Notes: generated by a model from the sequence alone, not told the origin. A stretch of 39,787 nucleotides of DNA from Candidatus Parcubacteria bacterium (GCA_003597955.1 QZJU01000001.1:1-39787); one strand, 5' to 3'; positions 1 to 7,982 are shown, counted from the first letter of the stretch. Program-made: numbers and translations.

Positions 1-90
1 CCTGGCAAGAGAGGTTCCATTCATCCCCGCACTTAAAGCGGCTAAAAGACTACTCCTGACGCCGCTTCCGTGCGGGGTTTCCTGGATTAG
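1..90 (+). other. possible 3' end of a structured RNA, cut by the window edge
   Basis: No coding frame is evident here. Positions 25-32 (CCCCGCAC) pair perfectly with 70-77 (GTGCGGGG), and inside this stem 37-42 (AGCGGC) pairs with 61-66 (GCCGCT). A terminator hairpin follows at once, as expected for the end of a small RNA transcribed rightwards. I do not find the signatures of tmRNA, SRP RNA or RNase P RNA. The CCCCGCAC core is also the core of the palindromic elements at 10.7 and 23.8 kb, so a diverged copy of those is the main alternative. Confidence 0.25.
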
Positions 91-122
91 AAAAAAGGGA
101 GAATGAATTTCTCCCTTTTTTT
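91..122. terminator. bidirectional intrinsic terminator
   Basis: A12-bp perfect stem (AAAAAAGGGAGA paired with TCTCCCTTTTTT) has a short loop and T-runs on both strands. It closes the minus-strand copper operon, overlapping the copA stop codon, and can also end whatever enters from the left edge. Confidence 0.8.
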
Positions 123-2334
123 AATTCAATCTGGTTCGTTTTAACAAAAGCGAATTACTGACCACGGAAACGCTGGACAGAGCCATGGCCAAGCCGGCTA
201 ATTCGGGCCGCAAGGTCAATCCTGCCCAAGCAAAAACACCCGCGGCAATCGGAATGCCTGCGACATTGTAGACCAAAGCCCAAAAAAGATTCTGCACTAT
301 TTTTCGAAAAGTCACCCGAGCCAACTTAATAGCGCGGATTACATCCAATAAATCACTCTTTACCAAAACAATTTGCCCAGCTTCCAAAGCTACATCTGTA
401 CCCGTACCCATGGCAATGCCCAGATTCGCTTGGGCTAATGCCGGGGCGTCATTAATTCCATCGCCGACAAAGGCGACTTTTAAACCCATTGCTTGCAAAA
501 TTTTGACTTCTTGGGCTTTGTGTTCTGGAAAAACTTCCGCTCGAAAATCCGTTAAACCGATCGCTTTCGCTATTGCGCTGGCGGTTTTCTGGTTGTCGCC
601 AGTAAGCATCCAGGCTTGGATACCCAGCTTTTGCAAAGCCTGAATCGCCGTTTTTGTCGAAGGCTTTAATGTGTCTGCCACAGCCAAAGCCCCACTTAAC
701 TTTTGATCAACCGCTAAAAGCATAACGGTTTTGCCTTGGGTTTCCAAATCTAGAACCTTTTGCTCAAATTCTGAAAAATCGACTTCTTGATTGCGCAACA
801 ATGCCCGATTGCCGAGGAAAATCTTCCGGTCGTCATATTGGGCGATAACACCCTGGCCAGAAACATTTTTAAAATCTTGAACCGGTTCGAATTCCATTTT
901 TTTAACTTTTGCCGCATCAACAATCGCTTCAGCTAAAGGGTGTTCGGAATTTTTTTCAACCGAGGCGGCGATTTGCAGAATCTGTTCCTTGGAAAAATCT
1001 TCGGAAAATCTCAAGATATCAGTCAAGCCAGGTTTACCAACAGTCAAAGTCCCAGTCTTATCAAAAACCACGATATCAATTTTCCGCGCGGCTTCCAGCG
1101 CTTCCCCGCCCTTAATCAAAATCCCTTTTTGCGCGCCCAAACCAGTGCCAGTAATTATGGCGGTTGGCGTCGCTAACCCCAAAGCGCACGGGCAGGCAAT
1201 GACTAAGACGGCAATAAAAGCCAAAAGGCTTGGCACAAAAGGTTCGCCGGCCAGGAAAAACCAACTGATAAAAGTGATAAACGCCAGGGCAATAACCGTA
1301 GGCACGAAATACGCCGAGACCCTGTCTGCAAACCTTTGGATTGGTGCTTTGCTAGCTTGGGCTTGCTCCACTAATTTTATAATCCCAGCCAAAAGTGTTT
1401 CCGCTCCGATTTTGGTGGCTTCGAAGACAAAGGTTCCAGAAGTATTGATGGTTGCACCAATTACCCTATCTCCTTTCTGTTTTTCGACTGGCAAACTTTC
1501 ACCTGTCACCATAGATTCGTCAACGCTAGAATGGCCTTCAACCACCTGCCCATCCACAGGAATTTTCTGCCCAGGCTTGACCCGTATCTGATCCCCAACC
1601 TTAACTGCTTCAATCGGGGTTTCCGTTTCCACACCGTTTTTGATGACCAGAGCGGTTTTAGCCTGCAGTTTTGCCAAAGCACTGATAGCTTCGCTAGCTT
1701 TGCCTTTGGCCCTGGCTTCCAGCCATTTACCCAGCAAAACGAACATAATCAATATCCCGGCAATTTCGTAATACAGTTCGCCCGAAACTAAATCAATTGT
1801 CACTAAAAAGGAATACAAAAACGCGGCTGATGTGCCAATGGCAATCAAGGAATCCATATTGGCCGTACGGGCTTTTAAAGCGCCCCAAAAGCCTCGGTAA
1901 AATTGCCAACCGGCATAAAATTGGATCGGGGCGGCAAGAAAAAATTGCAGCCAGGTCCGGCCAGGTATATTTTCAATCGGCGGAAAAACCAACATGCCCA
2001 TGCTAAAAATCAGCAATGGAATTGAAAAAACTAGCGCAAAAAGAAATTTCTGTTTTATTTTCCGGATAGCTTTTTTGCGGGTTTGAGTTTCTTGCTCGGA
2101 GTTCTGCGAATTTTGAGCTGAATACTCGCTGGCCCCATACCCAACCTTTTTTACTTCTGTTTCCAATCTTTTTACATCCACGATCCGATCATCATATTCC
2201 ACGCTGGCTTTCTCTGTACCCACATTCACGCTAGCTGAAATTACGCCCGGCGTTTTTTTCAGAGCCATTTCAATCAGCTGACTGCAGCTGGCGCAGTGCA
2301 TTCCCGTTAATGACAAGGTTGTGATTTTAGACAT
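121..2334 (-). CDS. copA: copper-exporting P1B-type ATPase
   Basis: Cytoplasmic-membrane pump that uses ATP to move Cu(I) out of the cell. It has 737 residues. One N-terminal HMA domain carries the metal site GMHCASC (C14, C17). The ATPase core shows TGES (277-280), the membrane metal site CPC (381-383), the phosphorylated Asp in DKTGT (D425), the P1B-specific HP dipeptide (465-466) and GDGIND (624-629). The last helices hold YN (689-690) and MxxSS (M717, S720, S721), which with CPC are the Cu(I)-type (P1B-1) signature and argue against a Zn/Cd pump. It is the last gene of the operon started at the BlaI-type regulator, 68 nt after the cupredoxin gene, and its stop codon lies in a terminator. 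Confidence 0.95.
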   Translation of the reverse strand: MSKITTLSLTGMHCASCSQLIEMALKKTPGVISASVNVGTEKASVEYDDRIVDVKRLETEVKKVGYGASEYSAQNSQNSEQETQTRKKAIRKIKQKFLFALVFSIPLLIFSMGMLVFPPIENIPGRTWLQFFLAAPIQFYAGWQFYRGFWGALKARTANMDSLIAIGTSAAFLYSFLVTIDLVSGELYYEIAGILIMFVLLGKWLEARAKGKASEAISALAKLQAKTALVIKNGVETETPIEAVKVGDQIRVKPGQKIPVDGQVVEGHSSVDESMVTGESLPVEKQKGDRVIGATINTSGTFVFEATKIGAETLLAGIIKLVEQAQASKAPIQRFADRVSAYFVPTVIALAFITFISWFFLAGEPFVPSLLAFIAVLVIACPCALGLATPTAIITGTGLGAQKGILIKGGEALEAARKIDIVVFDKTGTLTVGKPGLTDILRFSEDFSKEQILQIAASVEKNSEHPLAEAIVDAAKVKKMEFEPVQDFKNVSGQGVIAQYDDRKIFLGNRALLRNQEVDFSEFEQKVLDLETQGKTVMLLAVDQKLSGALAVADTLKPSTKTAIQALQKLGIQAWMLTGDNQKTASAIAKAIGLTDFRAEVFPEHKAQEVKILQAMGLKVAFVGDGINDAPALAQANLGIAMGTGTDVALEAGQIVLVKSDLLDVIRAIKLARVTFRKIVQNLFWALVYNVAGIPIAAGVFAWAGLTLRPELAGLAMALSSVSVVSNSLLLKRTRLN

Positions 2335-2402
2335 ATTTCTTCAGATTAATCAAGGTTTTTTGAAAAATTTTTCGCCGCTTAAGAAAAATGCAAGTGCCAT
2401 AT

Positions 2403-2765
2403 CTATTCCACGATAATTTTGCCTTGGTACATACCCATGTCGCAGCTGAAATTTATTTCGCCTTTGGCACGGGGCGTGAAAGTTATCTCGGTTTTTTTGA
2501 AAGCTGGCAAATCTTTGCGGAGTTTCAGCTCGGCAAAAGTGACGAATCTTGAACATTCCGCATCTTCTTGCCGGTCAAAAGTTAATCGCAAAGGCAGATT
2601 AATGCTGGCTTTGATGATTTTGGGGTTATAAGCGCCTTTGATCAGAATCGTCGCTGATTGACTACCGGCAGAAGCGACGGCTTTTTCTTGCCGAAGTTGA
2701 AATTTAAGCCAAAGCCAGAACAGAACGATGACTAAAAAGATTAGTAAAATTCCAAAAATTTGCAT
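2403..2765 (-). CDS. membrane-anchored cupredoxin-like copper protein
   Basis: 120 residues. A single N-terminal membrane helix (about 3-21) is followed by a cupredoxin-type beta domain facing outside. The C-terminal motif is FSCDMGMYQG (C108, M110, M112), and another Cys is at C71; Cys and Met are typical copper ligands. The same SCxMGMYQG ending occurs in the fusion protein at 3174-4817, so the two domains are related and probably handle the same metal. It sits 5 nt after the HMA gene. I infer an extracytoplasmic copper chaperone or buffer feeding or relieving the export pathway; an electron-transfer role is less likely because no classical His/Cys/Met/His blue-copper set is visible. Confidence 0.8.
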   Translation of the reverse strand: MQIFGILLIFLVIVLFWLWLKFQLRQEKAVASAGSQSATILIKGAYNPKIIKASINLPLRLTFDRQEDAECSRFVTFAELKLRKDLPAFKKTEITFTPRAKGEINFSCDMGMYQGKIIVE

Positions 2766-2770
2766 ATATT

Positions 2771-2968
2771 TTAAGCGTTACCAAGATTTTTTAAAATTTG
2801 AATTAGTTTGTTTTTCTCAACTTTTGATTCGTCAAAATTAACTTTTACTTTAGTTGCATCCACTGACTCGACTTTTAAAACGCCATTTTCATTTTCCAAA
2901 GATAAACGGACAAGACTCTCGCAAGCCTGACAATGCATATTTTTTAGGGGTAAATCAATTGTCTGCAT
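2771..2968 (-). CDS. CopZ-like heavy-metal-associated (HMA) protein
   Basis: 65 residues, a single free-standing HMA domain with the metal-binding motif NMHCQACES (C13, C16). CopZ-type proteins carry Cu(I) in the cytoplasm and hand it to the HMA domain of CopA. An in-frame upstream extension of 22 hydrophobic residues is possible, but I chose the internal ATG because the HMA fold begins there (MQTIDLPLKN) and a GAGG ribosome-binding site lies 11 nt upstream. It sits between the small membrane protein and the cupredoxin in the copper operon. Confidence 0.88.
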   Translation of the reverse strand: MQTIDLPLKNMHCQACESLVRLSLENENGVLKVESVDATKVKVNFDESKVEKNKLIQILKNLGNA

Positions 2969-2972
2969 AAGT

Positions 2973-3167
2973 TTAATTTCCTCGATTTGAAAGCAAAAAA
3001 ATAACACCAAGAAAACAAATCGCGCCAAAACCAATGGCTAAACCAAACCAAAACGCCAATTTGCTTGACGCACCAGCAAATAATGAGGGTTTTAGGCTTG
3101 GCTTGATATCTTGATTCGCTTTTGGCTTATCAAAATCCGGATCAAATGGAATTTGCGCTTCGCTCAT
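2973..3167 (-). CDS. small single-helix membrane protein of the copper operon
   Basis: 64 residues. An acidic and proline-containing N-terminus (MSEAQIPFDPDFDKPK) is followed by a long hydrophobic helix at about 36-59 and a short NRGN tail. There are no Cys, His or Met clusters that would bind metal. I do not recognise a family. It lies 6 nt after the HMA-DsbD-cupredoxin fusion gene and 4 nt before the HMA gene, so it is almost certainly co-transcribed. A role as assembly or partner subunit of the membrane fusion protein is only a guess from position. Confidence 0.65.
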   Translation of the reverse strand: MSEAQIPFDPDFDKPKANQDIKPSLKPSLFAGASSKLAFWFGLAIGFGAICFLGVIFLLSNRGN

Positions 3168-3173
3168 ACTAAA

Positions 3174-4817
3174 TCAAGAATTAATTACATTAAAATTTCC
3201 TTGGTACATGCCCATGCCGCAGCTGAAAGACACGCGGCCGGCTTCGGTGGGCGTGAATTCGACAACATTAACGCCTTCTTTGATGTAGGTGCCCACTTTG
3301 TATTTCGGCACTTGAAAATACGACCGGCAGCCGCCACCATAACCAGCGCCATCAATTTCCCACCTAACAGGAATCCCGGCTTTTACCGTGAAAGTTTCGG
3401 GTGAATAACCCGAGGGCGTGAACTTGGTCTTTACCACTTGGGTCTGGCCGTCAAAAACCACATTTGTGTCTGCGCCGGCTGAGGATTGGGTGGCCGAATT
3501 TTTGGAAAAACTTGGCCAGGTTATGGGATGGCCGGTTATAGCCAGAGCATTATTAAAATTGTAAAGACCCAGAACGATCACGGCCGCCCCGGCAAAACGA
3601 AAAAATACTTGGCCGGCTTTGCCTTTTAAGGCGTTTGAAGCCCAGCCGAGCGCCAGCAAGGCCGGCGCCGTGCCCAGGGCAAAGGCAAACATGATCAAAG
3701 CCCCGGTTAAAACATTACCCGTGCCCAAAACATAAATCTGCAAAGCCTGGGTAAAACCGCAGGGCAAAAAGAAGGTCAAAGCCCCGAAAATTAGGGGCGA
3801 AAAATAGTGATTGTGCTTCTGGTCAGCCAAGACTTTCCGGCCTAAAAATTTTGGCGTGCGGGGCATCAGAGCTTTTAACCAGCGAGGCGCAATGTGAAGC
3901 ATGTCTAAACCCATTATCAACATAAAAACAGCGGCAGCCATGGTAATTAAGCCAGTTACCAAAGGCGAAGGCGACAAGGCTTTACCCAAGCCTGCCACTA
4001 AACCACCAAAGACCGCATAGCCAACAATCCGGCCGCTCACAAATAAACTAACTGGGAGCATTCTCGCTCGGCCAGGCAAAAGCTTATACCGATCACTCAC
4101 CCGCTCCACCACTGACAACAACAAGCCGCCGGAAACCGCTATGCAGGAACTGCTAGCCGCCACTAAGCCCAAAATAAAAATGGCGAAAAACCCGGCGGTG
4201 CCGTCAACTTGCTTGTTGAGCTGCAAAAGTCCCAGCTTGGAAAGCAGAAAGCCTATAATCAGCACCACGACAAACGCTCCTAGCAGCTGAGAAAAGCTTG
4301 GCCGCTGGGCGTGTTCCACTTGGGTTTCCGAAGCCTGACGGTTCTTGCCGGCGACATGGTAGCCGTGCTTTTCTAATTTTTCGTTTAAAACTCGACGGGT
4401 CGGCAAATTCGAAGCATCGCATAAAATTCGCACCTGGCCGCGGTCGGCATCGGCTGTCACTTTCTGTACGCCCGGGATTTGTTTAAATTCATTCTCAATT
4501 AAAAGTTCGCAGCTCCGGCAGTGCATGCCCACGATGCCGACTTCCAGTTCTGTTGTCTGCCCCGTAAGGCTGGGGGCTTGCTGGTCAATTAAGTTGATTT
4601 CAAAATTGTAATTTTTGGCTAAATTCAGCAAATCGGTAAACTGGATTTGGGCTTGCGCCACGACCCGAGCTAATTGCTTTTCGGCGTTAAAATCAGCGCG
4701 TTCAACTCCGGCCAGGCTGCGCAGGGCGTTAAAAAAGCTTTCCGCCCGACTTGGATCTAAATTTGAAGGAAGGCGAAATTTATATATCCGTAATGTGTTT
4801 GAGATCGGTTCTGGCAT
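3174..4817 (-). CDS. HMA - DsbD/UreH-like membrane - cupredoxin fusion protein
   Basis: 547 residues. Residues 8-76 resemble an HMA fold without its CxxC; 91-157 form a second HMA domain with GMHCRSC (C100, C103). A six- to seven-helix membrane region (about 177-425) resembles the TauE/SafE, UreH and DsbD_2 family, with the paired Cys in SSSCIAV (C225) and LPCGFTQ (C353) that in DsbD-type proteins relay thiol electrons. The C-terminal cupredoxin domain (about 455-547) ends SCGMGMYQG (C533, M535, M537). The likely role is moving copper, or electrons for copper, from cytoplasm to outside. I chose the ATG 2 nt after the M56 stop codon; an earlier start adds 17 residues but would overlap the M56 gene by 49 nt. 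Confidence 0.85.
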   Translation of the reverse strand: MPEPISNTLRIYKFRLPSNLDPSRAESFFNALRSLAGVERADFNAEKQLARVVAQAQIQFTDLLNLAKNYNFEINLIDQQAPSLTGQTTELEVGIVGMHCRSCELLIENEFKQIPGVQKVTADADRGQVRILCDASNLPTRRVLNEKLEKHGYHVAGKNRQASETQVEHAQRPSFSQLLGAFVVVLIIGFLLSKLGLLQLNKQVDGTAGFFAIFILGLVAASSSCIAVSGGLLLSVVERVSDRYKLLPGRARMLPVSLFVSGRIVGYAVFGGLVAGLGKALSPSPLVTGLITMAAAVFMLIMGLDMLHIAPRWLKALMPRTPKFLGRKVLADQKHNHYFSPLIFGALTFFLPCGFTQALQIYVLGTGNVLTGALIMFAFALGTAPALLALGWASNALKGKAGQVFFRFAGAAVIVLGLYNFNNALAITGHPITWPSFSKNSATQSSAGADTNVVFDGQTQVVKTKFTPSGYSPETFTVKAGIPVRWEIDGAGYGGGCRSYFQVPKYKVGTYIKEGVNVVEFTPTEAGRVSFSCGMGMYQGNFNVINS

Positions 4818-4819
4818 AC

Positions 4820-5785
4820 TTATTCTGATTTCGGCGCACAGGTCTGCAGGGCTGACTGTTTGTTGCAAGCTTCTTTAAGCGGCTGGTTTTGGCTTAAGAA
4901 TGCTTGCTTGCAAATCTGCAATTCTTGGGCGGTGGAAGCGCTAGGGTGGTTCTGAAAAATCACAGCCAGACCCTTGGGCGCAAAAATCAACATACCCAAG
5001 GAAACTAAAAATACCCCGGCCAGGTATTTGTAAAGCCGCATTGGGCGGAATTTATAATTTTCATTCAGCAACCTTTCCACGCGCACGGCTAAGGGGCTAA
5101 AGCCAACCGCGCCGACTTGTGGCTCGGCCATTTTCAAAATCGCCTGACCCAGCTGAACTTGGTTCTTCGCCTGCTGGTCGGCCTCGATCTCGGCCGCCGA
5201 GATGTAAATATCCCGCAAGTTCCGCTTGGCAGCCTGGCCTGGCAGAAATACGGTTAAAAAATTCAGCCATAACCGGCGGCGCGGCTCCTGCTGGCGCAAG
5301 TGATGTTGCTCATGCTGCAAAACCGCTAACAACTCTAAATCCGTAAGTGCATTTAAAGCCCCAACCGACAGGAATATTTTCGGCCTTAATAGGCCGGCGG
5401 TTAAAGCAAAAGGCTTTTTATCCGCTACGACTTTTACCTCTGACCTTTCAAGCTTCAGCAAGGGCAATAAATTCTGAATTCGTTTTGTGGCAAATTGATT
5501 ATCCTTCGCTTTTAAATAATGTTTGGTAAAGGTTAAGTTCTGCCAGAATATCCTGACTGCGCGGCTGGCCAAAAAAATCAGCAAAGCGAAACCTAAACTG
5601 GCAGTTAAAATTTGCAGGGCGTTCAAATCACTTAAAACCGATTGGCAAGCATATTGGAAAGCGGAAAAAGTCTCCCTTAAGGTTTGCGAAATATGCGGCC
5701 AGATTTTTAAAACCACAAATCCCAGCGCTCCTAGGAAAGCGCTAAAGCCCAAACTTATTAAAATTAGAATGTTGCGGCTTTTCAT
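4820..5785 (-). CDS. M56-family (BlaR1-like) membrane metalloprotease
   Basis: 321 residues. Membrane helices lie at about 5-28, 57-77 and 254-278. The cytoplasmic zinc-protease part has HEQHH (H158, E159, H162) and a downstream EIEAD motif supplying the third ligand. BlaR1/MecR1 proteins sense a signal outside and trigger cleavage of the BlaI/MecI repressor. Here there is no penicillin-binding sensor domain: after the last helix only about 43 residues remain, with three Cys (C292, C307, C316). With copper genes downstream, I infer that this tail or the membrane part senses copper. Its start overlaps the blaI-like gene by 4 nt, the usual repressor-protease pairing. Confidence 0.87.
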   Translation of the reverse strand: MKSRNILILISLGFSAFLGALGFVVLKIWPHISQTLRETFSAFQYACQSVLSDLNALQILTASLGFALLIFLASRAVRIFWQNLTFTKHYLKAKDNQFATKRIQNLLPLLKLERSEVKVVADKKPFALTAGLLRPKIFLSVGALNALTDLELLAVLQHEQHHLRQQEPRRRLWLNFLTVFLPGQAAKRNLRDIYISAAEIEADQQAKNQVQLGQAILKMAEPQVGAVGFSPLAVRVERLLNENYKFRPMRLYKYLAGVFLVSLGMLIFAPKGLAVIFQNHPSASTAQELQICKQAFLSQNQPLKEACNKQSALQTCAPKSE

Positions 5786-6165
5786 GGTTTAGTGATTGGG
5801 TTATGAAATTTTTTTCGCAAAAGCGCCAAGCGCTTGGGATCGACTTCATCGAGAGCGTCCAAAAACTTCGCCAGAGCAAGATCGCCATAGCCTTCCAAAA
5901 GTTGGTTAAAGGTTTTGGCCACGGTTTGCTTAACGAATTTCTCTTTGGGCAAAGCGGCTTCGTAAAAATATGTATTATTTTTTAAACGCCGGCGAAGAAT
6001 GCCTTTATCAGACATTCTTTGCATGACCGTCATGACGGTTGTGTAAGCGCAATGCCGGTTAAGTCGGTCCAGCACCCCCCTGACTGTAATTGGGCTTTTT
6101 TGCCAAATGGTTTCTAGGATGGCGCTTTCCAGCTCGCCTAAGCCAGGCAATGATTTCCTGCTCAT
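5782..6165 (-). CDS. BlaI/MecI/CopY-family repressor
   Basis: 127 residues. A winged-helix DNA-binding domain (about 8-75: ELESAILETIW..., TTVMTVMQRMSDKGIL) is followed by a helical dimerisation tail, the normal size for the family. BlaI is inactivated by proteolysis through BlaR1; CopY is released by metal. No CxC metal hook like that of CopY is visible, and a protease gene follows with a 4-nt overlap, so the BlaI mode fits better. It is the first gene of the copper operon and should repress the promoter 37 nt upstream, where the family's TACA/TGTA palindrome is found. Confidence 0.9.
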   Translation of the reverse strand: MSRKSLPGLGELESAILETIWQKSPITVRGVLDRLNRHCAYTTVMTVMQRMSDKGILRRRLKNNTYFYEAALPKEKFVKQTVAKTFNQLLEGYGDLALAKFLDALDEVDPKRLALLRKKFHNPITKP

Positions 6166-6191
6166 AATTTGACAAAGTAAACTAAAAACTA

Positions 6192-6230
6192 CCTACTACA
6201 AAGTGTAGCAGGTTTAAAAAATCCAAGCAA
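6192..6230 (-). promoter_or_regulatory. copper operon promoter with BlaI/CopY-type operator
   Basis: Reading the minus strand, -35 TTGCTT (6225-6230) and -10 TACACT (6202-6207) are separated by 17 nt. An inverted repeat at 6192-6212 (CCTACTACA-AAG-TGTAGCAGG, 8 of 9 pairs) overlaps the -10 box. Its core TACA-N3-TGTA is close to the TACAnnTGTA box bound by CopY and BlaI relatives. A repressor there would block RNA polymerase directly. Confidence 0.8.
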
Positions 6231-6251
6231 GTCCCCTGTTTGAATTAGAGA

Positions 6252-7757
6252 TTATTGCCTGGTAATCGTGAAGACATGAATGTGTTTTAAGGCGGCGATA
6301 GCCAAATTTAGGCGGCTCTGGCTGCTGGCATAGCAAGTGTATAAAGCCTCGCCTGCCACGACTTTCTCGTGCAATCGCTTTTTTAAATGCAGACCTCCGA
6401 CTTTGTCTTCGGGTGCGCCCAGAGAACGCGCTAATTCGTCAATCGCGCGATTGTTAATCCGGGTCACGACACCGCCGTGCTTGGCATAAACCCGAAACCT
6501 TTTAGCGCCTAATGTCACATCTTCGGAATCCAAGCTTGGCCTGCCGCCCTGGCTTTTAATAATCCCCTGCATGGCTTTCCAAGCTTTACCGGAAACTAAT
6601 TGGTCCCGAGCCACGCTCGACCCTGTGCCTTTGCGAGCCACGCCAATCAGCTCAATCAGCATGCCCGCCAATTTCAAAGCTTTTTCTTCTAAGTCTTTCG
6701 GCCGATATTCTTTCTGCTGCAAAACCCGCAAAACATCCCGGGCTTCCAAGGCCGGCCCCACGCCTTTGCCGATCGGTTCTTTGGCTTCAATCATCGCTAC
6801 TCGAATTTTTATATTGAAGCGCCGGCCCAGATAACGAAATTTCGCCGCCAACCTTTTTGCCGAAGCCAAATCGGGAATTTTCGTGGAATCACCATACGGC
6901 ATATCCACGACCAAATGCGTGATACCCATGGCGACTTTCTTGGCCATAATGGAAACGATCATTTTGGAATACGGTTCCAAAGACAAAGGCCTCGAAACTT
7001 TAATAATCCGATCGTCAGCCGGCGCCAATTGCAAGCCTCCGCCCCAGACCAAGCAAGCATTATTTTTTTTAACGATTTTTAAAATTCTGTCTACCGGAAA
7101 AGCCACTGGCGCCAGCACTTCCATGGTGTCGGCCGTGCCTGAAGGGCTGGTAATGGCCCGGGAAGAAGTTTTGGGTATGCACACGCCAATGCTGGCGATT
7201 ATCGGCACCACGATCATGGTGGTACGGTTTCCGGCTAAACCGCCGACGGAGTGCTTATCCGCCACTATCTTTCTTTTAAAGCGAATTTGCTCCCCGTTTA
7301 AAGCAATCGCCTTGGTTAGATAATAAAGTTCGTCATTGGAATATTCCCGCACAAAACTGGAGGCGACGAAATAAGTCAGTTCAGTGGTGCCAAAGCGATT
7401 ATTGATGATGTCTTTGACGACGGCGTCGAATTCCGACTGATTCAGCTTTTTGCCCAAAAGCTTCTTTTTCACAGCTTCAATTGAAAGGGGTCGGGCAAAA
7501 GGTGAAATTTCCACGGCTTGCTGAGGTTGGATTCGGTTTTCTTTCCAGACTTCCCGAAACAAACCGATCTCGCCCGGTCGAACTCGCCGGTGGGTTAAAT
7601 CTGCCTGAACAATAATTTTCCGGCCGTCGCTTTGCAAAACCAAACGATCGCCGGCGCGGATGCCGAACCTCAGCCCGTCTTCGTTGCGAATCACCACGAC
7701 GAAAGGCTGACCGCCAGTGCTGAAATCAAAACGTTTTGCGCGTAAAACAAAAGCCAT
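6252..7757 (-). CDS. deoA: AMP phosphorylase (thymidine phosphorylase family)
   Basis: 501 residues. Catalyses phosphorolysis of AMP (and other nucleoside monophosphates) to the free base and ribose 1,5-bisphosphate. The length and the extra N-terminal domain (about 1-85, MAFVLRAKRFDF...) match the archaeal-type AMP phosphorylase rather than bacterial thymidine phosphorylase (about 440). The phosphate-binding segment ADKHSVGGLAGNRTT and the SSRAITSPSGTADTMEVL stretch are typical of the family. In archaea and some CPR genomes the product feeds R15P isomerase and form II/III RuBisCO; neither is in this window. The gene stands alone, cut off from the genes upstream by a terminator and with its own promoter very close to the ATG. 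Confidence 0.9.
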   Translation of the reverse strand: MAFVLRAKRFDFSTGGQPFVVVIRNEDGLRFGIRAGDRLVLQSDGRKIIVQADLTHRRVRPGEIGLFREVWKENRIQPQQAVEISPFARPLSIEAVKKKLLGKKLNQSEFDAVVKDIINNRFGTTELTYFVASSFVREYSNDELYYLTKAIALNGEQIRFKRKIVADKHSVGGLAGNRTTMIVVPIIASIGVCIPKTSSRAITSPSGTADTMEVLAPVAFPVDRILKIVKKNNACLVWGGGLQLAPADDRIIKVSRPLSLEPYSKMIVSIMAKKVAMGITHLVVDMPYGDSTKIPDLASAKRLAAKFRYLGRRFNIKIRVAMIEAKEPIGKGVGPALEARDVLRVLQQKEYRPKDLEEKALKLAGMLIELIGVARKGTGSSVARDQLVSGKAWKAMQGIIKSQGGRPSLDSEDVTLGAKRFRVYAKHGGVVTRINNRAIDELARSLGAPEDKVGGLHLKKRLHEKVVAGEALYTCYASSQSRLNLAIAALKHIHVFTITRQ

Positions 7758-7763
7758 ATAAAA

Positions 7764-7788
7764 AGTATATCACGAAGTCTTGCGTGAT
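7764..7788 (-). promoter_or_regulatory. deoA promoter -10 with adjoining palindrome
   Basis: On the minus strand a -10 hexamer TATACT (7764-7769) lies only 6 nt before the ATG, so the mRNA should be leaderless or nearly so. Directly upstream is a perfect inverted repeat ATCACG-N8-CGTGAT (7769-7788) in the place where a -35 box would be; no good -35 is visible. The palindrome is a candidate operator or activator site. Confidence 0.55.
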
Positions 7789-7826
7789 TACGCCCGCGGT
7801 TTTTTCGGTCTTTTTTTCGACGGAAC

Positions 7827-7873
7827 AAAAAACGCTTCTTCTTTTCGGATTAACCTTTAAAGAAGCGTTTTTT
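7827..7873 (-). terminator. intrinsic terminator after the Cys-rich peptide gene
   Basis: A 13-bp perfect stem (AAAAAACGCTTCT at 7827-7839 with AGAAGCGTTTTTT at 7861-7873) ends in a T-run on the minus strand. It lies 32 nt beyond the stop of the 25-residue gene and isolates deoA from it. Confidence 0.85.
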
Positions 7874-7904
7874 GAATTCGACTTATGGAATTCATAAACC
7901 CCGC

Positions 7905-7982
7905 TTAACTTCCGCAGGTGCAGCCTTCGACCGCGCAAGGCTCGCCGGGTTCGTGTTCGTGACCGCAATCTGGACAAGCCAT
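7905..7982 (-). CDS. 25-residue Cys-rich (zinc-ribbon-like) peptide
   Basis: The frame encodes MACPDCGHEHEPGEPCAVEG followed by CTCGS. Five Cys (C3, C6, C16, C21, C23) and two His (H8, H10) in 25 residues suggest binding of one Zn or other metal ion through CPxC and CxxxxCxC groups. It is supported by a near-perfect Shine-Dalgarno sequence (AAAGGAGGTGA, 5 to 6 nt before ATG), a stop followed within 32 nt by a strong terminator, and a position 32 nt after the cupredoxin lipoprotein gene, whose ribosome-binding site is almost the same. I do not recognise a named family. A metal-buffering or metallochaperone role is inferred only from composition and neighbours. Confidence 0.75.
   Translation of the reverse strand: MACPDCGHEHEPGEPCAVEGCTCGS

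Noticed and set aside
989-1591. 200-codon open frame on the plus strand
   Set aside because: Lies antisense inside copA, has no ribosome-binding site and gives a sequence without domain character; it is a shadow of the copA codons.
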